Positions 26,551 to 34,871 of a stretch of DNA of 64,000 nucleotides are shown in pieces. The stretch lies in the NCBI GenBank assembly GCA_900016865.1, contig FIZI01000013.1:62001-126000 (forward strand), read 5' to 3'. The translations under genes were made by a program, and so were the position numbers. Below the pieces are notes generated by a model. It ran no database searches. It had not been told where the DNA came from and saw only the letters and a program-made list of their open reading frames with translations. Source of the DNA: an uncultured Clostridia bacterium. GTDB taxonomy: Bacteria; Bacillota; DTU014. Numbering within the stretch: the first letter of the stretch is position 1; every line of letters starts with the position of its first letter.

Positions 26551-27309
26551 ATGATGAGATTTGTAACAGGTCATAGGAGTGATCGCGGACTGGTCAGGGA
26601 CGTCAACGAGGATGCATTTCTCGTTGACGACCATTTTCTGGCTGTAGCCGATGGCATGGGCGGACATCAGGCCGGTGAGGTAGCCAGCAAGATGGCCATA
26701 GACTTGTTGGAGTCATTAACGACTCGTCAGTCTATGCCTACAACCGACGAGGAATGGCGTGAGCTGATTCAAACGGTCAACAAGGCGGTGCTGGACGCGG
26801 GCAGATTTGACCGCCGTCGCAGAGGCATGGGCACGACTCTCACTTTGACCGCTCTAATAGACAACAGGCTTGTTGTTGTGCATGTTGGTGACAGCCGAGC
26901 ATATCTTCTCAGAGATGGACAGGTGCAGCAGTTGACTGAGGACCATTCGCTGGTTCAGTCCCTCGTGTCGACGGGTACAATCACCGAAGAAGAGGCTATG
27001 CGGCATAGCAGCCGCAATGTGATAACCAGTGCGATCGGCATAGACAAGATCCCAAGGATCGATGTCATGAGGTACGCTGTTCAGCCGCTCGATGTCGTCA
27101 TAGTCTGCACGGACGGGCTGAGCGGCCTGGTCACCGACGAAGAGATCCAAGCGCTTGCAACTGAAACGATTGCAGGCCTAAATGACCCTCTGGCAAGCCC
27201 TCAAGCAGTAGCGGACGCTCTGGTGTCCAAGGCTCTTGAGAGGGGTGGGTCTGACAACATAACAGTGTTGGTAGGGTTGGTTATGTCAGAGACGAAAGGT
27301 GACGCTTGA
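26551..27309 (+). CDS. prpC: PP2C-type protein phosphatase (PrpC/Stp)
   Basis: 252 codons from ATG 26551 (or ATG 26554) with GAGGT at 26541-26545. PPM motifs with metal-binding Asp are present: DRGLVRDVNEDAF, VADGMGGHQAGE, GMGTTLT, VGDSRAYLLR, CTDGLSGLV and GGSDNITVLV. It reverses PrkC phosphorylation on Ser/Thr. Its stop overlaps the ATG of the kinase gene, so the two are made together. Confidence 0.96.
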   Translation: MMRFVTGHRSDRGLVRDVNEDAFLVDDHFLAVADGMGGHQAGEVASKMAIDLLESLTTRQSMPTTDEEWRELIQTVNKAVLDAGRFDRRRRGMGTTLTLTALIDNRLVVVHVGDSRAYLLRDGQVQQLTEDHSLVQSLVSTGTITEEEAMRHSSRNVITSAIGIDKIPRIDVMRYAVQPLDVVIVCTDGLSGLVTDEEIQALATETIAGLNDPLASPQAVADALVSKALERGGSDNITVLVGLVMSETKGDA

Positions 27310-29375
27310 TGGTAGGACGCCTGTTGGGTGGCAGGTACAGGGTCTTGGACAAGGTAGGCGAAGGCGGGATGGCCGTCGTCTACAAGGCTCAGTGTACTCT
27401 TCTCAATCGCATAGTCGCAGTAAAGGTCCTAAAGAGCCAGTACGGCAATGACGCAGACTTCGTCGAGCGGTTTAAGCGCGAAGCGCAGGCAGCTGCAAGT
27501 CTGTCCCATCCAAACATAGTAAACATCTACGATGTAGGCAACGACAATGGTAGTCATTACATCGTGATGGAGTACGTGCGCGGTGAGACTCTCAGAGATA
27601 TCATCAAGCAGAGGGCGCCACTGACTATCCGCGACACCCTGGCCTATGCTTGTCAGATCCTGCTTGCTCTCGACCACGCGCACTCGAATTCGATTGTCCA
27701 CAGGGATATCAAGCCTCACAACATCATTGTGACAGATGACGGCGATGTAAAAGTCACCGACTTCGGCATAGCTCGTGCGACGAATGCAACGAGTTTCACA
27801 GAGGCCGGAGTGGTAATGGGCACGGTCGCTTACTTTTCGCCTGAGCAGGCGAAAGGCAGGGATATAGGGCCGCACTCGGACATCTATGCCTTGGGCGTAG
27901 TGATGTACGAGATGCTTACAGGCAGGGTGCCCTTTAGAGGCGACAGTGCAATTGCAGTGGCGTTGCAGCACATTCAGGACCAACCGAGATCGCCAAGCCG
28001 TATCAACCCCTCAATACCCAAGCCTCTGGAGAGGCTCGTCTTGCGCGCTCTAGCCAAGGATCCTCGAGCGAGATATCCCTCGGCTCAAGCTATGCTTGAG
28101 GACCTCAAGTGCATCGAGCCGCCGGATGAGGATTATGACGGACGCACCAAGCGCATGGGCCAGGTGCTCACTGTTGATCAGGACGAAGAGGACGAGTCAG
28201 TAGAGGAACACACACAGACTGTCGATCTTGGGCCTAGGAGTGAGATGGACAAGTTCGTCCGCAGGTCTCTGAGAGAACGTTCGATGAGATCCAGCAAGAG
28301 GGAGGTTTCGCCTGCATCCGAAGGCGAGTCGGTTCAGTGGCCTGATCCTGTGGACAAGCCGGACAAGCAGGCCCGTAGAAGGGGAGGCTTTCAACGGGTC
28401 GCCATATTTGGACTCATAATGCTCATTTTCCTTGCTGTAGGCTTCATGGCTGCATACGCGCTCAGGAGCTTTTTGGTGGTCCCTGAAGTCAGCACACCTC
28501 ACCTCATTGGGAGGCATCGCGAGGACGCAGAGCGGCTTGCGGCCGCGTACGGATTGAAGATTGAGGTGATCAACAGGGAGTACAGCGACCGGATCGAAGT
28601 TGATCACGTCTTGGCTCAGAGCCCCTCTCCGGGGATGGTTCTCAAGAGGGGCAACAGCATCAAGCTGACGTTGAGCAATGGAATCAAGCTCACCAGCGTC
28701 CCCAATGTGATAAACATGACCAGGCGGGATGCAGAGGTGATCTTGAGCGAGATGGGGTTGTCCGTTGCTGAATATGAGTATGAGTATAGTGACACTGTTC
28801 TTCGAGGGCGAGTGATCTCTCAGGATCCAGAACCAAACCGAACAGTCGCTTATAACTCCGGTGTGAGACTTGTGTTTAGCAGTGGTCCGCGCCCGGCGTC
28901 TGTAGTAGTGCCGGAAGTTGTTGGAGCTACTGCTGAGTACGCAGCTCAGTTGCTTCAGGAGTCTGGACTTCAGGTTTCGTTTGAGTATGAGATCAATCCC
29001 GTCTACCCAGATGGGACAGTGGCCAGCCAGAAGCCTGAAGGCGGCGAAGAGGTCCTTCCGGGTATGGTGGTTGTACTGACTGTGGCCAAGGAGGTCGGCA
29101 CCGCGGGTACCGGTGGAGAGTCTGCGGTCGCTGCAGCTTATCAAAAGGTCAGCTATACGGTATCGATGCCTGAGGGTGCGAGTGAAGGAGGCCCCGTGCT
29201 GGCCCAGCTCATAGAGATCCGGGTTACCGATTTCTACGGCACGACTACGCAGTACAGCCGCTGGCACCAACCCGGAGATGAAATCGTTCAGCCGATACTC
29301 GTTCATGGCGATTGGGTTATCCAAGTCTTCCAGGACGGTGTTGTTATGCAGGAACAGACTGGAACTGTTAACTAG
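27309..29375 (+). CDS. prkC: PASTA-domain Ser/Thr protein kinase PrkC
   Basis: 688 codons from ATG 27309, which shares a base with the prpC stop; AAAGGTGA at 27296 serves it. The kinase domain (residues 1-270) has GEGGMAVVYKA, catalytic Lys39, HRDIKPHN (131-138) and DFG (151-153). A membrane helix lies at about 364-385. Outside are three PASTA repeats (about 390-590), which in the family bind wall muropeptides, then about 90 residues of a non-PASTA domain. It is expected to link wall state to growth, division and spore germination. Confidence 0.96.
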   Translation: MVGRLLGGRYRVLDKVGEGGMAVVYKAQCTLLNRIVAVKVLKSQYGNDADFVERFKREAQAAASLSHPNIVNIYDVGNDNGSHYIVMEYVRGETLRDIIKQRAPLTIRDTLAYACQILLALDHAHSNSIVHRDIKPHNIIVTDDGDVKVTDFGIARATNATSFTEAGVVMGTVAYFSPEQAKGRDIGPHSDIYALGVVMYEMLTGRVPFRGDSAIAVALQHIQDQPRSPSRINPSIPKPLERLVLRALAKDPRARYPSAQAMLEDLKCIEPPDEDYDGRTKRMGQVLTVDQDEEDESVEEHTQTVDLGPRSEMDKFVRRSLRERSMRSSKREVSPASEGESVQWPDPVDKPDKQARRRGGFQRVAIFGLIMLIFLAVGFMAAYALRSFLVVPEVSTPHLIGRHREDAERLAAAYGLKIEVINREYSDRIEVDHVLAQSPSPGMVLKRGNSIKLTLSNGIKLTSVPNVINMTRRDAEVILSEMGLSVAEYEYEYSDTVLRGRVISQDPEPNRTVAYNSGVRLVFSSGPRPASVVVPEVVGATAEYAAQLLQESGLQVSFEYEINPVYPDGTVASQKPEGGEEVLPGMVVVLTVAKEVGTAGTGGESAVAAAYQKVSYTVSMPEGASEGGPVLAQLIEIRVTDFYGTTTQYSRWHQPGDEIVQPILVHGDWVIQVFQDGVVMQEQTGTVN

Positions 29376-29426
29376 AGTCATTGCGGCGTCTAACACAAGA
29401 GGAATTGGAGGAATCGGAGGTAAGGT

Positions 29427-30299
29427 ATGCGGCGTCAAGGAACCGTGATGCGTGCGTTTGGAGGGTTCTACTACGTTCTGGTTGAGTCCGGATTCTTGAC
29501 CTGCAAACCAAGAGGCAAACTTAGGCTTGAGAAAGACGAGATACTTGTTGGCGACAGGGTCGAGGTCTCTGCTGTTGACGATGACACGGGTATCATCGAG
29601 CAGGTGTTTGACAGAAAGACAGTGCTTTCCCGCCCGAAAATCGCAAACGTAGACCTGACTGTGGTGGTAATTGCGGCTAAGAACCCGGACCCGTCAACGC
29701 TTCTTGTTGACAGATATTTGGCATTGGTGGCTCACCACGGACTTGAGGCCGTCCTTTGTATCAATAAGGCCGATCTCGTAGACGAAAGCGCGATCCAATC
29801 CCTTTTCGACATCTACCGATCCGCTGGATACGATGTCTTTGTTACTGCCGCGATATATGGCCACGGCATTGACGAACTCCGGCAGCGACTGTCCGAGACT
29901 ACGTCTGTGTTGGCTGGCCCCTCAGGTGTCGGCAAGTCTGTCATCTTCAAGGCGCTTTGCCCCGAAGCCGAGGCAAAGATCGGCGAGGTCAGCAGAAGGA
30001 CCGGCAGAGGGAGACACACGACGAGGCATGCACAGCTCGTCCGCGTTGAGGGAGGAGGGCTCGTGGCAGATTCCCCCGGGTTTTCCTATCTTCGCCTTGA
30101 CGGTATCTCTTCTTCTGATCTGAGACTTCTCTATCAGGAGTTCAGGCTTTACATGCAACAGTGCAAGTTCAAGTCATGCTTGCATCGAGCAGAACCGGAA
30201 TGTGCAGTCAAAGAGGCTGTCGAAAGCGGCCGCATTCACCGCGAGCGATACGAGAACTACCTCAAGCTGCTGTCGGAGATTGAGCTAGACCAGGGGTGA
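29427..30299 (+). CDS. rsgA: ribosome small-subunit GTPase RsgA
   Basis: 290 codons from ATG, six bases after CGGAGG (29415-29420). An OB domain (1-65) is followed by a circularly permuted GTPase: NKAD at 113-116 precedes the P-loop GPSGVGKS at 164-171, then HTTRHAQLV. A zinc knuckle CKFKSCLHRAEPEC follows. It helps mature the 30S subunit. It is often a PrkC substrate in Bacillota, in agreement with its position after prkC. Confidence 0.97.
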   Translation: MRRQGTVMRAFGGFYYVLVESGFLTCKPRGKLRLEKDEILVGDRVEVSAVDDDTGIIEQVFDRKTVLSRPKIANVDLTVVVIAAKNPDPSTLLVDRYLALVAHHGLEAVLCINKADLVDESAIQSLFDIYRSAGYDVFVTAAIYGHGIDELRQRLSETTSVLAGPSGVGKSVIFKALCPEAEAKIGEVSRRTGRGRHTTRHAQLVRVEGGGLVADSPGFSYLRLDGISSSDLRLLYQEFRLYMQQCKFKSCLHRAEPECAVKEAVESGRIHRERYENYLKLLSEIELDQG

Positions 30300-30306
30300 G
30301 TATTCT

Positions 30307-30969
30307 GTGATAAAGATCGCACCATCGATTCTGGCTGCGGATCCGCTTAGGATCGCTGATGATGTTGACCGTATTCCAAATGCAGACTATATCCATATCG
30401 ATGTCATGGACGGTAGGTTTGTCCCAAATCTCACATTTGGGCCATCAGTAGTCCGGGCACTGCGCAAGCATTGCAATAGCTTCCTGGACACGCATCTCAT
30501 GGTGGAGTCGCCTGAGAGGTTTATACCCGATTTTGCAGAGGCTGGATCCGATGGGATTACAGTTCACGTAGAACCTACGCACCACATCAACAGGCTCCTC
30601 CAGATGATCCGCGAACTCGGGTGCAAACCGGGGGTGTCTATCAATCCCGGCACGCCTGTTGTTGCCGTTCGAGAGATCCTCGATATGGTTTCTATGGTCT
30701 TGGTCATGACTGTGAATCCCGGATACGGCGGACAGACGCTGATTCGTTCTACGCTGCAAAAGGTCCGTGAGCTTGCGGACCTTAGGAGTTCATTGGGACT
30801 GTCGTTTGAGATACAAGTCGATGGAGGAGTCACTATCGAAAACGTTCACGAATACGCAGCAGCAGGTGCGGACGTCATTGTCGCAGGTACAGCCGTGTTT
30901 GGCTCCGACGATCCCGCAGCGGCAGTCGAGCGGCTCCGCACTCTCGCATCTCGTGCCAGGCAGAGGTAG
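30307..30969 (+). CDS. rpe: ribulose-phosphate 3-epimerase
   Basis: 220 codons from GTG, seven bases after the rsgA stop, with AGGGGTGAG overlapping it. A TIM barrel with the expected motifs: IAPSILAADP, YIHIDVMDGRFVPNLTFGP, LDTHLMVE, MTVNPGYGGQ and IQVDGGV, including the metal-binding His and Asp. It interconverts ribulose- and xylulose-5-phosphate in the pentose phosphate pathway. It closes the rlmN-rpe block. Confidence 0.97.
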   Translation: MIKIAPSILAADPLRIADDVDRIPNADYIHIDVMDGRFVPNLTFGPSVVRALRKHCNSFLDTHLMVESPERFIPDFAEAGSDGITVHVEPTHHINRLLQMIRELGCKPGVSINPGTPVVAVREILDMVSMVLVMTVNPGYGGQTLIRSTLQKVRELADLRSSLGLSFEIQVDGGVTIENVHEYAAAGADVIVAGTAVFGSDDPAAAVERLRTLASRARQR

Positions 30970-31329
30970 CCGGATTGGCCCTCGGCCTGGGCCTCGATCT
31001 TGCCGATTAGGTTGGCCTTTTCTGTCTTGATCGGTTCTGCCCACCGTCTTCCGCAGGTGTACTCGTTGTGTGATCGAGCCATCATCTCTCAAGACTACGC
31101 AAATGGCTTTGATATTTCAGCTCCAAAATAAGTAAGGATTTCATAGCTTACATCGTATGAGTAACCGATTGCCAGTATGGCCCGAAAGTGTCATTCCAGC
31201 CGGAAGGATAGATTTTGCGCGTTGTCGAATTACCAGCTAGACCTAGTTATAAGCGGCCGTATGCAAGAATATGGATCCATACGATCTGGTGCTGAAACAT
31301 GCGGCTCCTTGCCGGCTGGAGGTGGCACC
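30970..31329. other. 360-bp intergenic region without a recognisable gene
   Basis: No coding frame here resembles a protein; frames in all directions are compositionally odd. A small hairpin (GGCCC 30977-30981 / GGGCC 30989-30993) and a CCTTTTCTG stretch after rpe could be a weak terminator. A 12-bp palindrome TATGGATCCATA at 31270-31281 lies about 50 bases before the next gene. TATAAG near 31250 could be a -10 box, but no matching -35 is clear. Confidence 0.5.
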
Positions 31330-31878
31330 GTGAGGATATGCGGTATCAACGTACTTGTTGTACTAGTAGTTTTTGCCTTGACGTTGTCGGCCTTGGTGTA
31401 CGCCAGGGAATACGAACGGACCGTGAATGTGGATAAACCGATTGAGGCTGCCCTGAACTCTGAACAGTGGGTGCAGGATTACGAGTTGCGCAGCGGCGAT
31501 CGTGAGATTGTCATCTATCCTTCGTGGTCTGGAGTGTTTCCCGCGAGACTGGAGCATCTGCTTCACAGGCTGTCGCGCATTGCGACCGACCGATATGAGC
31601 TGGTCACCATCGCAGACTCGCGAACCGCACGACTCGAGGAGCAGTTCTACCACGCCCATCTGGTGGTCAATCAGGCCCTGTTGACAGGCGATCTCTTGGC
31701 TATGGAGCGTGAACTTGACTCGTTTGCAGCAACCAACGGACTCGACTGTGTGCGAGCGTGGTTTCTTGGCGAATTTGTTCTCGTTCTAGTCAAGGACGGC
31801 GACAGTTTCATGTATGAGGCTGTCGGTCAACCTAAGGCCCGAGATGGAGGCCTTGCTGTGAGGTTTGAAGGAAAATGA
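31330..31878 (+). CDS. unknown single-pass membrane protein, partner of the FtsH-like gene
   Basis: 182 codons from GTG 31330 with GGAGGTGG at 31318-31325; the frame is open further upstream but without a good start. One hydrophobic helix at residues 5-24 is a signal anchor; the rest (about 155 residues) is predicted outside or peripheral, with a mixed alpha/beta pattern and no Cys pair or known motif (SGDREIVIYPSWSG, LEHLLHRLSR, FLGEFVLVLVKDGD). I do not recognise a family. Its stop overlaps the ATG of the FtsH-like protease, which suggests coupled translation and a joint role. Confidence 0.7.
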   Translation: MRICGINVLVVLVVFALTLSALVYAREYERTVNVDKPIEAALNSEQWVQDYELRSGDREIVIYPSWSGVFPARLEHLLHRLSRIATDRYELVTIADSRTARLEEQFYHAHLVVNQALLTGDLLAMERELDSFAATNGLDCVRAWFLGEFVLVLVKDGDSFMYEAVGQPKARDGGLAVRFEGK

Positions 31879-33395
31879 GGGTTCCAAAGTTCTCAGTCAA
31901 TACGTTAATCGAGATAGCTGTCGGAGCGTTTGCAGCAGTCTTGACAGCACTTGCTCTAGAAGGTGTCAGTTTGGGTCCCTTTTTCATACTGGGTGGACTA
32001 ACCGCCCTGGTATACCTCACATTTGGGGGCCGCGTAGGTGCCCAGGCTGCGGGAGGATTGCAGGGCAATCCAACCAGCATACCGGCTGTCAAGTTTGACG
32101 ACATCGGTGGACAGGAGAGCGCGAAGCGCGAGCTTTGCGAGGGTTTGGAGTTCATAAATGACCCCGAACGTGTCAGAGATCTCGGAATCAGGCCGCTCAA
32201 AGGCCTATTGCTTGTTGGCCCTCCGGGAACCGGCAAGACCATGCTTGCCAAGGCAGCTGCAAACTACACCAACTCTGTCTTCATACCGGTCAGCGGAAGT
32301 GAATTCGTTGAGATCTATGCCGGAGTAGGGGCCAAGAGGGTCAGGCAGGTGTTTGCCAATGCGAGAAAGCAAGCGAAAAAGTCGACTGGCAGCGCTGTCG
32401 TATTCATAGATGAGATAGATGTCCTCGGAGGCCATCGCGGAAAACACTCCAGTCATCTCGAATACGACCAGACTCTCAACCAACTGCTAGTCGAGATGGA
32501 CGGAATCTCTACTGCAGACGACACCAGGATACTCGTCATTGCTGCGACCAACAGAGTCGACTTGCTTGACCCGGCACTCTTGCGGCCGGGACGCTTCGAC
32601 AGAATCATCAGAGTAGACTTGCCCGAAAAGGAAGGGCGCCTCAAGATCCTGCAGATTCACACGCGGAACAAGCCCATAGCCGAAGACGTAGACCTAGAAG
32701 TAATCGCACAGGAGACATACGGATTTTCAGGAGCTCATCTGGAAAGCTTGGCTAACGAAGCAGCCATACTCGCCTTGAGATCGTCTGAAGACAGTGTGCG
32801 CATGGCTCACTTCCGCGAAGCTATCGAAAAAGTCATGATGGGTGAGAAGACCGACCGTCAGCCTTCTAGAGCTGAGCTGGAGCGGATAGCGGTTCACGAA
32901 ATAGGGCACGGTCTTGTTGGGGAGATTGTCAGGCCTGGATCGGTGTCGTCTGTAGCGATCACTCCTCGAAGCAATGCGCTGGGATATGTGCGAAATGCTC
33001 CTCGGGACGATATGTACCTGTATACTAAAGAGCACCTGGAGGGTCAGATCAAGATCTGCCTCGCAGGGTGCATTGCAGAGGACGTCGTGTGCGGCAGCCG
33101 GAGCACGGGCGCTGCAAGCGACTTCGAGCAAGCGTTTAAGTTCGCTCGACAGATTATCGATTCCGGCATGTCAGAACTTGGAATAGTCAGCCGCGATGAC
33201 TTGCCTCGGGCAACATACAACCGAACCTTGACTCAGATCATATCTAAGCAGGAGGACATAGTGCGGAGTTACGTCGAAGGAGCGAAGAATCGGATCTTTG
33301 AGGCAAGTCGCGAACTGATAAAGCGCGAGCGCATCTCAGGCGACGAGCTTAGGAGACTCCTGGCGCTGCAAGATACAGAATGCATCGGTGCCTGA
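31875..33395 (+). CDS. short FtsH-like membrane AAA+ zinc protease
   Basis: 506 codons from ATG overlapping the previous stop. Two membrane helices (about residues 10-55) have almost no loop between them, so the usual FtsH periplasmic domain is absent. The AAA domain has Walker A GPPGTGKT (115-122), Walker B VVFIDEIDVLGG, and the SRH region VIAATNRVDLLDPALLRPGRFD. The M41 protease has HEIGH at 341-345 and the third ligand in TGAASDFEQA. It is about 130 residues shorter than housekeeping FtsH and is likely a second paralogue. The substrate is unknown. Confidence 0.88.
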   Translation: MRVPKFSVNTLIEIAVGAFAAVLTALALEGVSLGPFFILGGLTALVYLTFGGRVGAQAAGGLQGNPTSIPAVKFDDIGGQESAKRELCEGLEFINDPERVRDLGIRPLKGLLLVGPPGTGKTMLAKAAANYTNSVFIPVSGSEFVEIYAGVGAKRVRQVFANARKQAKKSTGSAVVFIDEIDVLGGHRGKHSSHLEYDQTLNQLLVEMDGISTADDTRILVIAATNRVDLLDPALLRPGRFDRIIRVDLPEKEGRLKILQIHTRNKPIAEDVDLEVIAQETYGFSGAHLESLANEAAILALRSSEDSVRMAHFREAIEKVMMGEKTDRQPSRAELERIAVHEIGHGLVGEIVRPGSVSSVAITPRSNALGYVRNAPRDDMYLYTKEHLEGQIKICLAGCIAEDVVCGSRSTGAASDFEQAFKFARQIIDSGMSELGIVSRDDLPRATYNRTLTQIISKQEDIVRSYVEGAKNRIFEASRELIKRERISGDELRRLLALQDTECIGA

Positions 33396-33512
33396 AGAAC
33401 TGCGGCCCAAGCGTACGATAGGGTGACAGAATGCCTAAGGGCTGCAGCAGTAGGATAAGAGGATAACGAGCCCATTCGACGAAGCTAATCCAATCGGCGA
33501 GGTGGTGTTCGT

Positions 33513-34772
33513 TTGATTGCAGAGATCGTTTCGGTAGGTACCGAGCTCTTGCTTGGCCAGATAGTGAATACGAATTCAACCTACATCAGCCAAAGGCTGG
33601 CTGAGTTGGGCATCGACGTGTACTTCCAGTCATGTGTAGGTGACAATCTGCTGAGGCTTCAGTCTGTTGTTCTTCAGGCGCTGAGCAGGTCGGACATAGT
33701 CATTGTCACCGGCGGCCTCGGCCCAACCGACGACGACTTGACTGTGAGTGCAGTAGCAGGCGTCTTGAACCGAGAGCTGGTCTTCTCACAAGAGGTGCTT
33801 GCCGACATAGAGAGGTATTTCAGCAAAACAGGCAGGCAGGCGCCGGAGACCAATGTCAAGCAGGCCTATGTCATTGAAGACTGCAACATAATCCGGAACA
33901 AGATCGGAACTGCACCGGGCCAGATAGTCGAAGACAGCGGCAAGGTCATAGTGCTTCTCCCAGGTGTTCCTAGAGAGATGACCTGGATGATGGAAACCAG
34001 TGTTATCCCTTACCTTAAGGAAAAGCGCCTTGCAGGAAGCGGGGTCATTAGCTCCAGGGTTGTGCGGGTTGTAGGGATCGGCGAGTCCGCTCTTGTGGAG
34101 GAGTTAGACGATATCATGAGCACTCAGACCAATCCGACGATTGCCCCGATTGCTCACGATGGGCTTATCGACCTCAGGATCACTGCCAAAGCGCCTGACC
34201 AAGTTTCGGCTGATCGGATGCTGTCTGATGTTGCGCGGAAGCTTGAGGGGCGTCTTGGCGAGCTGATATACGGGTACGACAACGATCGACTGGCGGAGGT
34301 CGTCGGCCACCTGCTTGCTGAGAGACGGCTTTCGTTGGCTCTGGCGGAGTCGTGCACCGGAGGACTCCTTGGCCAACTTATTACCAGTATTCCCGGCAGT
34401 TCTGAGTATTTCCTCGGTGGCGTTGTTGCTTACAGCAACGAGTCCAAGATGAAGCTTCTCGGAGTGAGAGACCAAGTGCTTGCCAGCTATGGTGCAGTAA
34501 GCAGGCAGACTGCGATTGCCATGGCCAGCGGTGTCAGAAATCTGTTCGATGCGTCGGTAGCTGTGTCAGTGACCGGCCTCGCAGGGCCTGGAGGTGGAAC
34601 CGCCACGAAACCTGTCGGCCTAGTCTTTATCGCGGTCATCTGCAACTCGTTGGTGGCGGTGGGCAAGTTTCTGTTCAACGGCGATCGTGACCAAGTGAGG
34701 CACCGCACTGCTGTGGCCGCGCTGAACCTCTTAAGGAAGTCGCTGCTAGCTAGCGGGACCGCGAAAGGCTAG
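33513..34772 (+). CDS. cinA: CinA: competence/damage-inducible protein with nicotinamide-nucleotide amidase domain
   Basis: 419 codons from TTG, six bases after GAGGTGGT (33499-33506). The N-terminal MoCF/COG1058 domain starts IAEIVSVGTELLLGQIVNTN and has the GGLGPTDDD motif. The C-terminal domain (about 255-415) has LALAESCTGGLLGQLIT and VTGLAGPGGG, the signature of NMN/PncC amidases. It recycles pyridine nucleotides. The order cinA-recA-rny-ymdB-spoVS equals B. subtilis. Confidence 0.96.
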   Translation: MIAEIVSVGTELLLGQIVNTNSTYISQRLAELGIDVYFQSCVGDNLLRLQSVVLQALSRSDIVIVTGGLGPTDDDLTVSAVAGVLNRELVFSQEVLADIERYFSKTGRQAPETNVKQAYVIEDCNIIRNKIGTAPGQIVEDSGKVIVLLPGVPREMTWMMETSVIPYLKEKRLAGSGVISSRVVRVVGIGESALVEELDDIMSTQTNPTIAPIAHDGLIDLRITAKAPDQVSADRMLSDVARKLEGRLGELIYGYDNDRLAEVVGHLLAERRLSLALAESCTGGLLGQLITSIPGSSEYFLGGVVAYSNESKMKLLGVRDQVLASYGAVSRQTAIAMASGVRNLFDASVAVSVTGLAGPGGGTATKPVGLVFIAVICNSLVAVGKFLFNGDRDQVRHRTAVAALNLLRKSLLASGTAKG

Positions 34773-34795
34773 TGGTATTGACCCTGTTGGATGAT

Positions 34796-34847
34796 CTTGT
34801 TTGGTAGGTGCAGGAAGCACCTATCACTTGTCGAAGTGTTAAACAAG
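34796..34847 (+). other. three-way-junction fold in the recA leader
   Basis: An outer helix CTTGTTT (34796-34802)/AAACAAG (34841-34847) encloses two hairpins: TAGGTGC/GCACCTA (34805-34811, 34817-34823, loop AGGAA) and CACTT/AAGTG (34825-34829, 34834-34838, loop GTCG). All pairs are Watson-Crick. It ends 24 bases before the recA start. I cannot assign it to a known RNA family. Confidence 0.55.
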
Positions 34848-34871
34848 ACGACTAGTGCGAGGTGTTCGACT

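Noticed and set aside
28197-29438. Long 413-codon minus-strand frame opposite prkC
   Set aside because: It mirrors the codon pattern of prkC, has no recognisable motif and no ribosome site; a shadow of the real gene.
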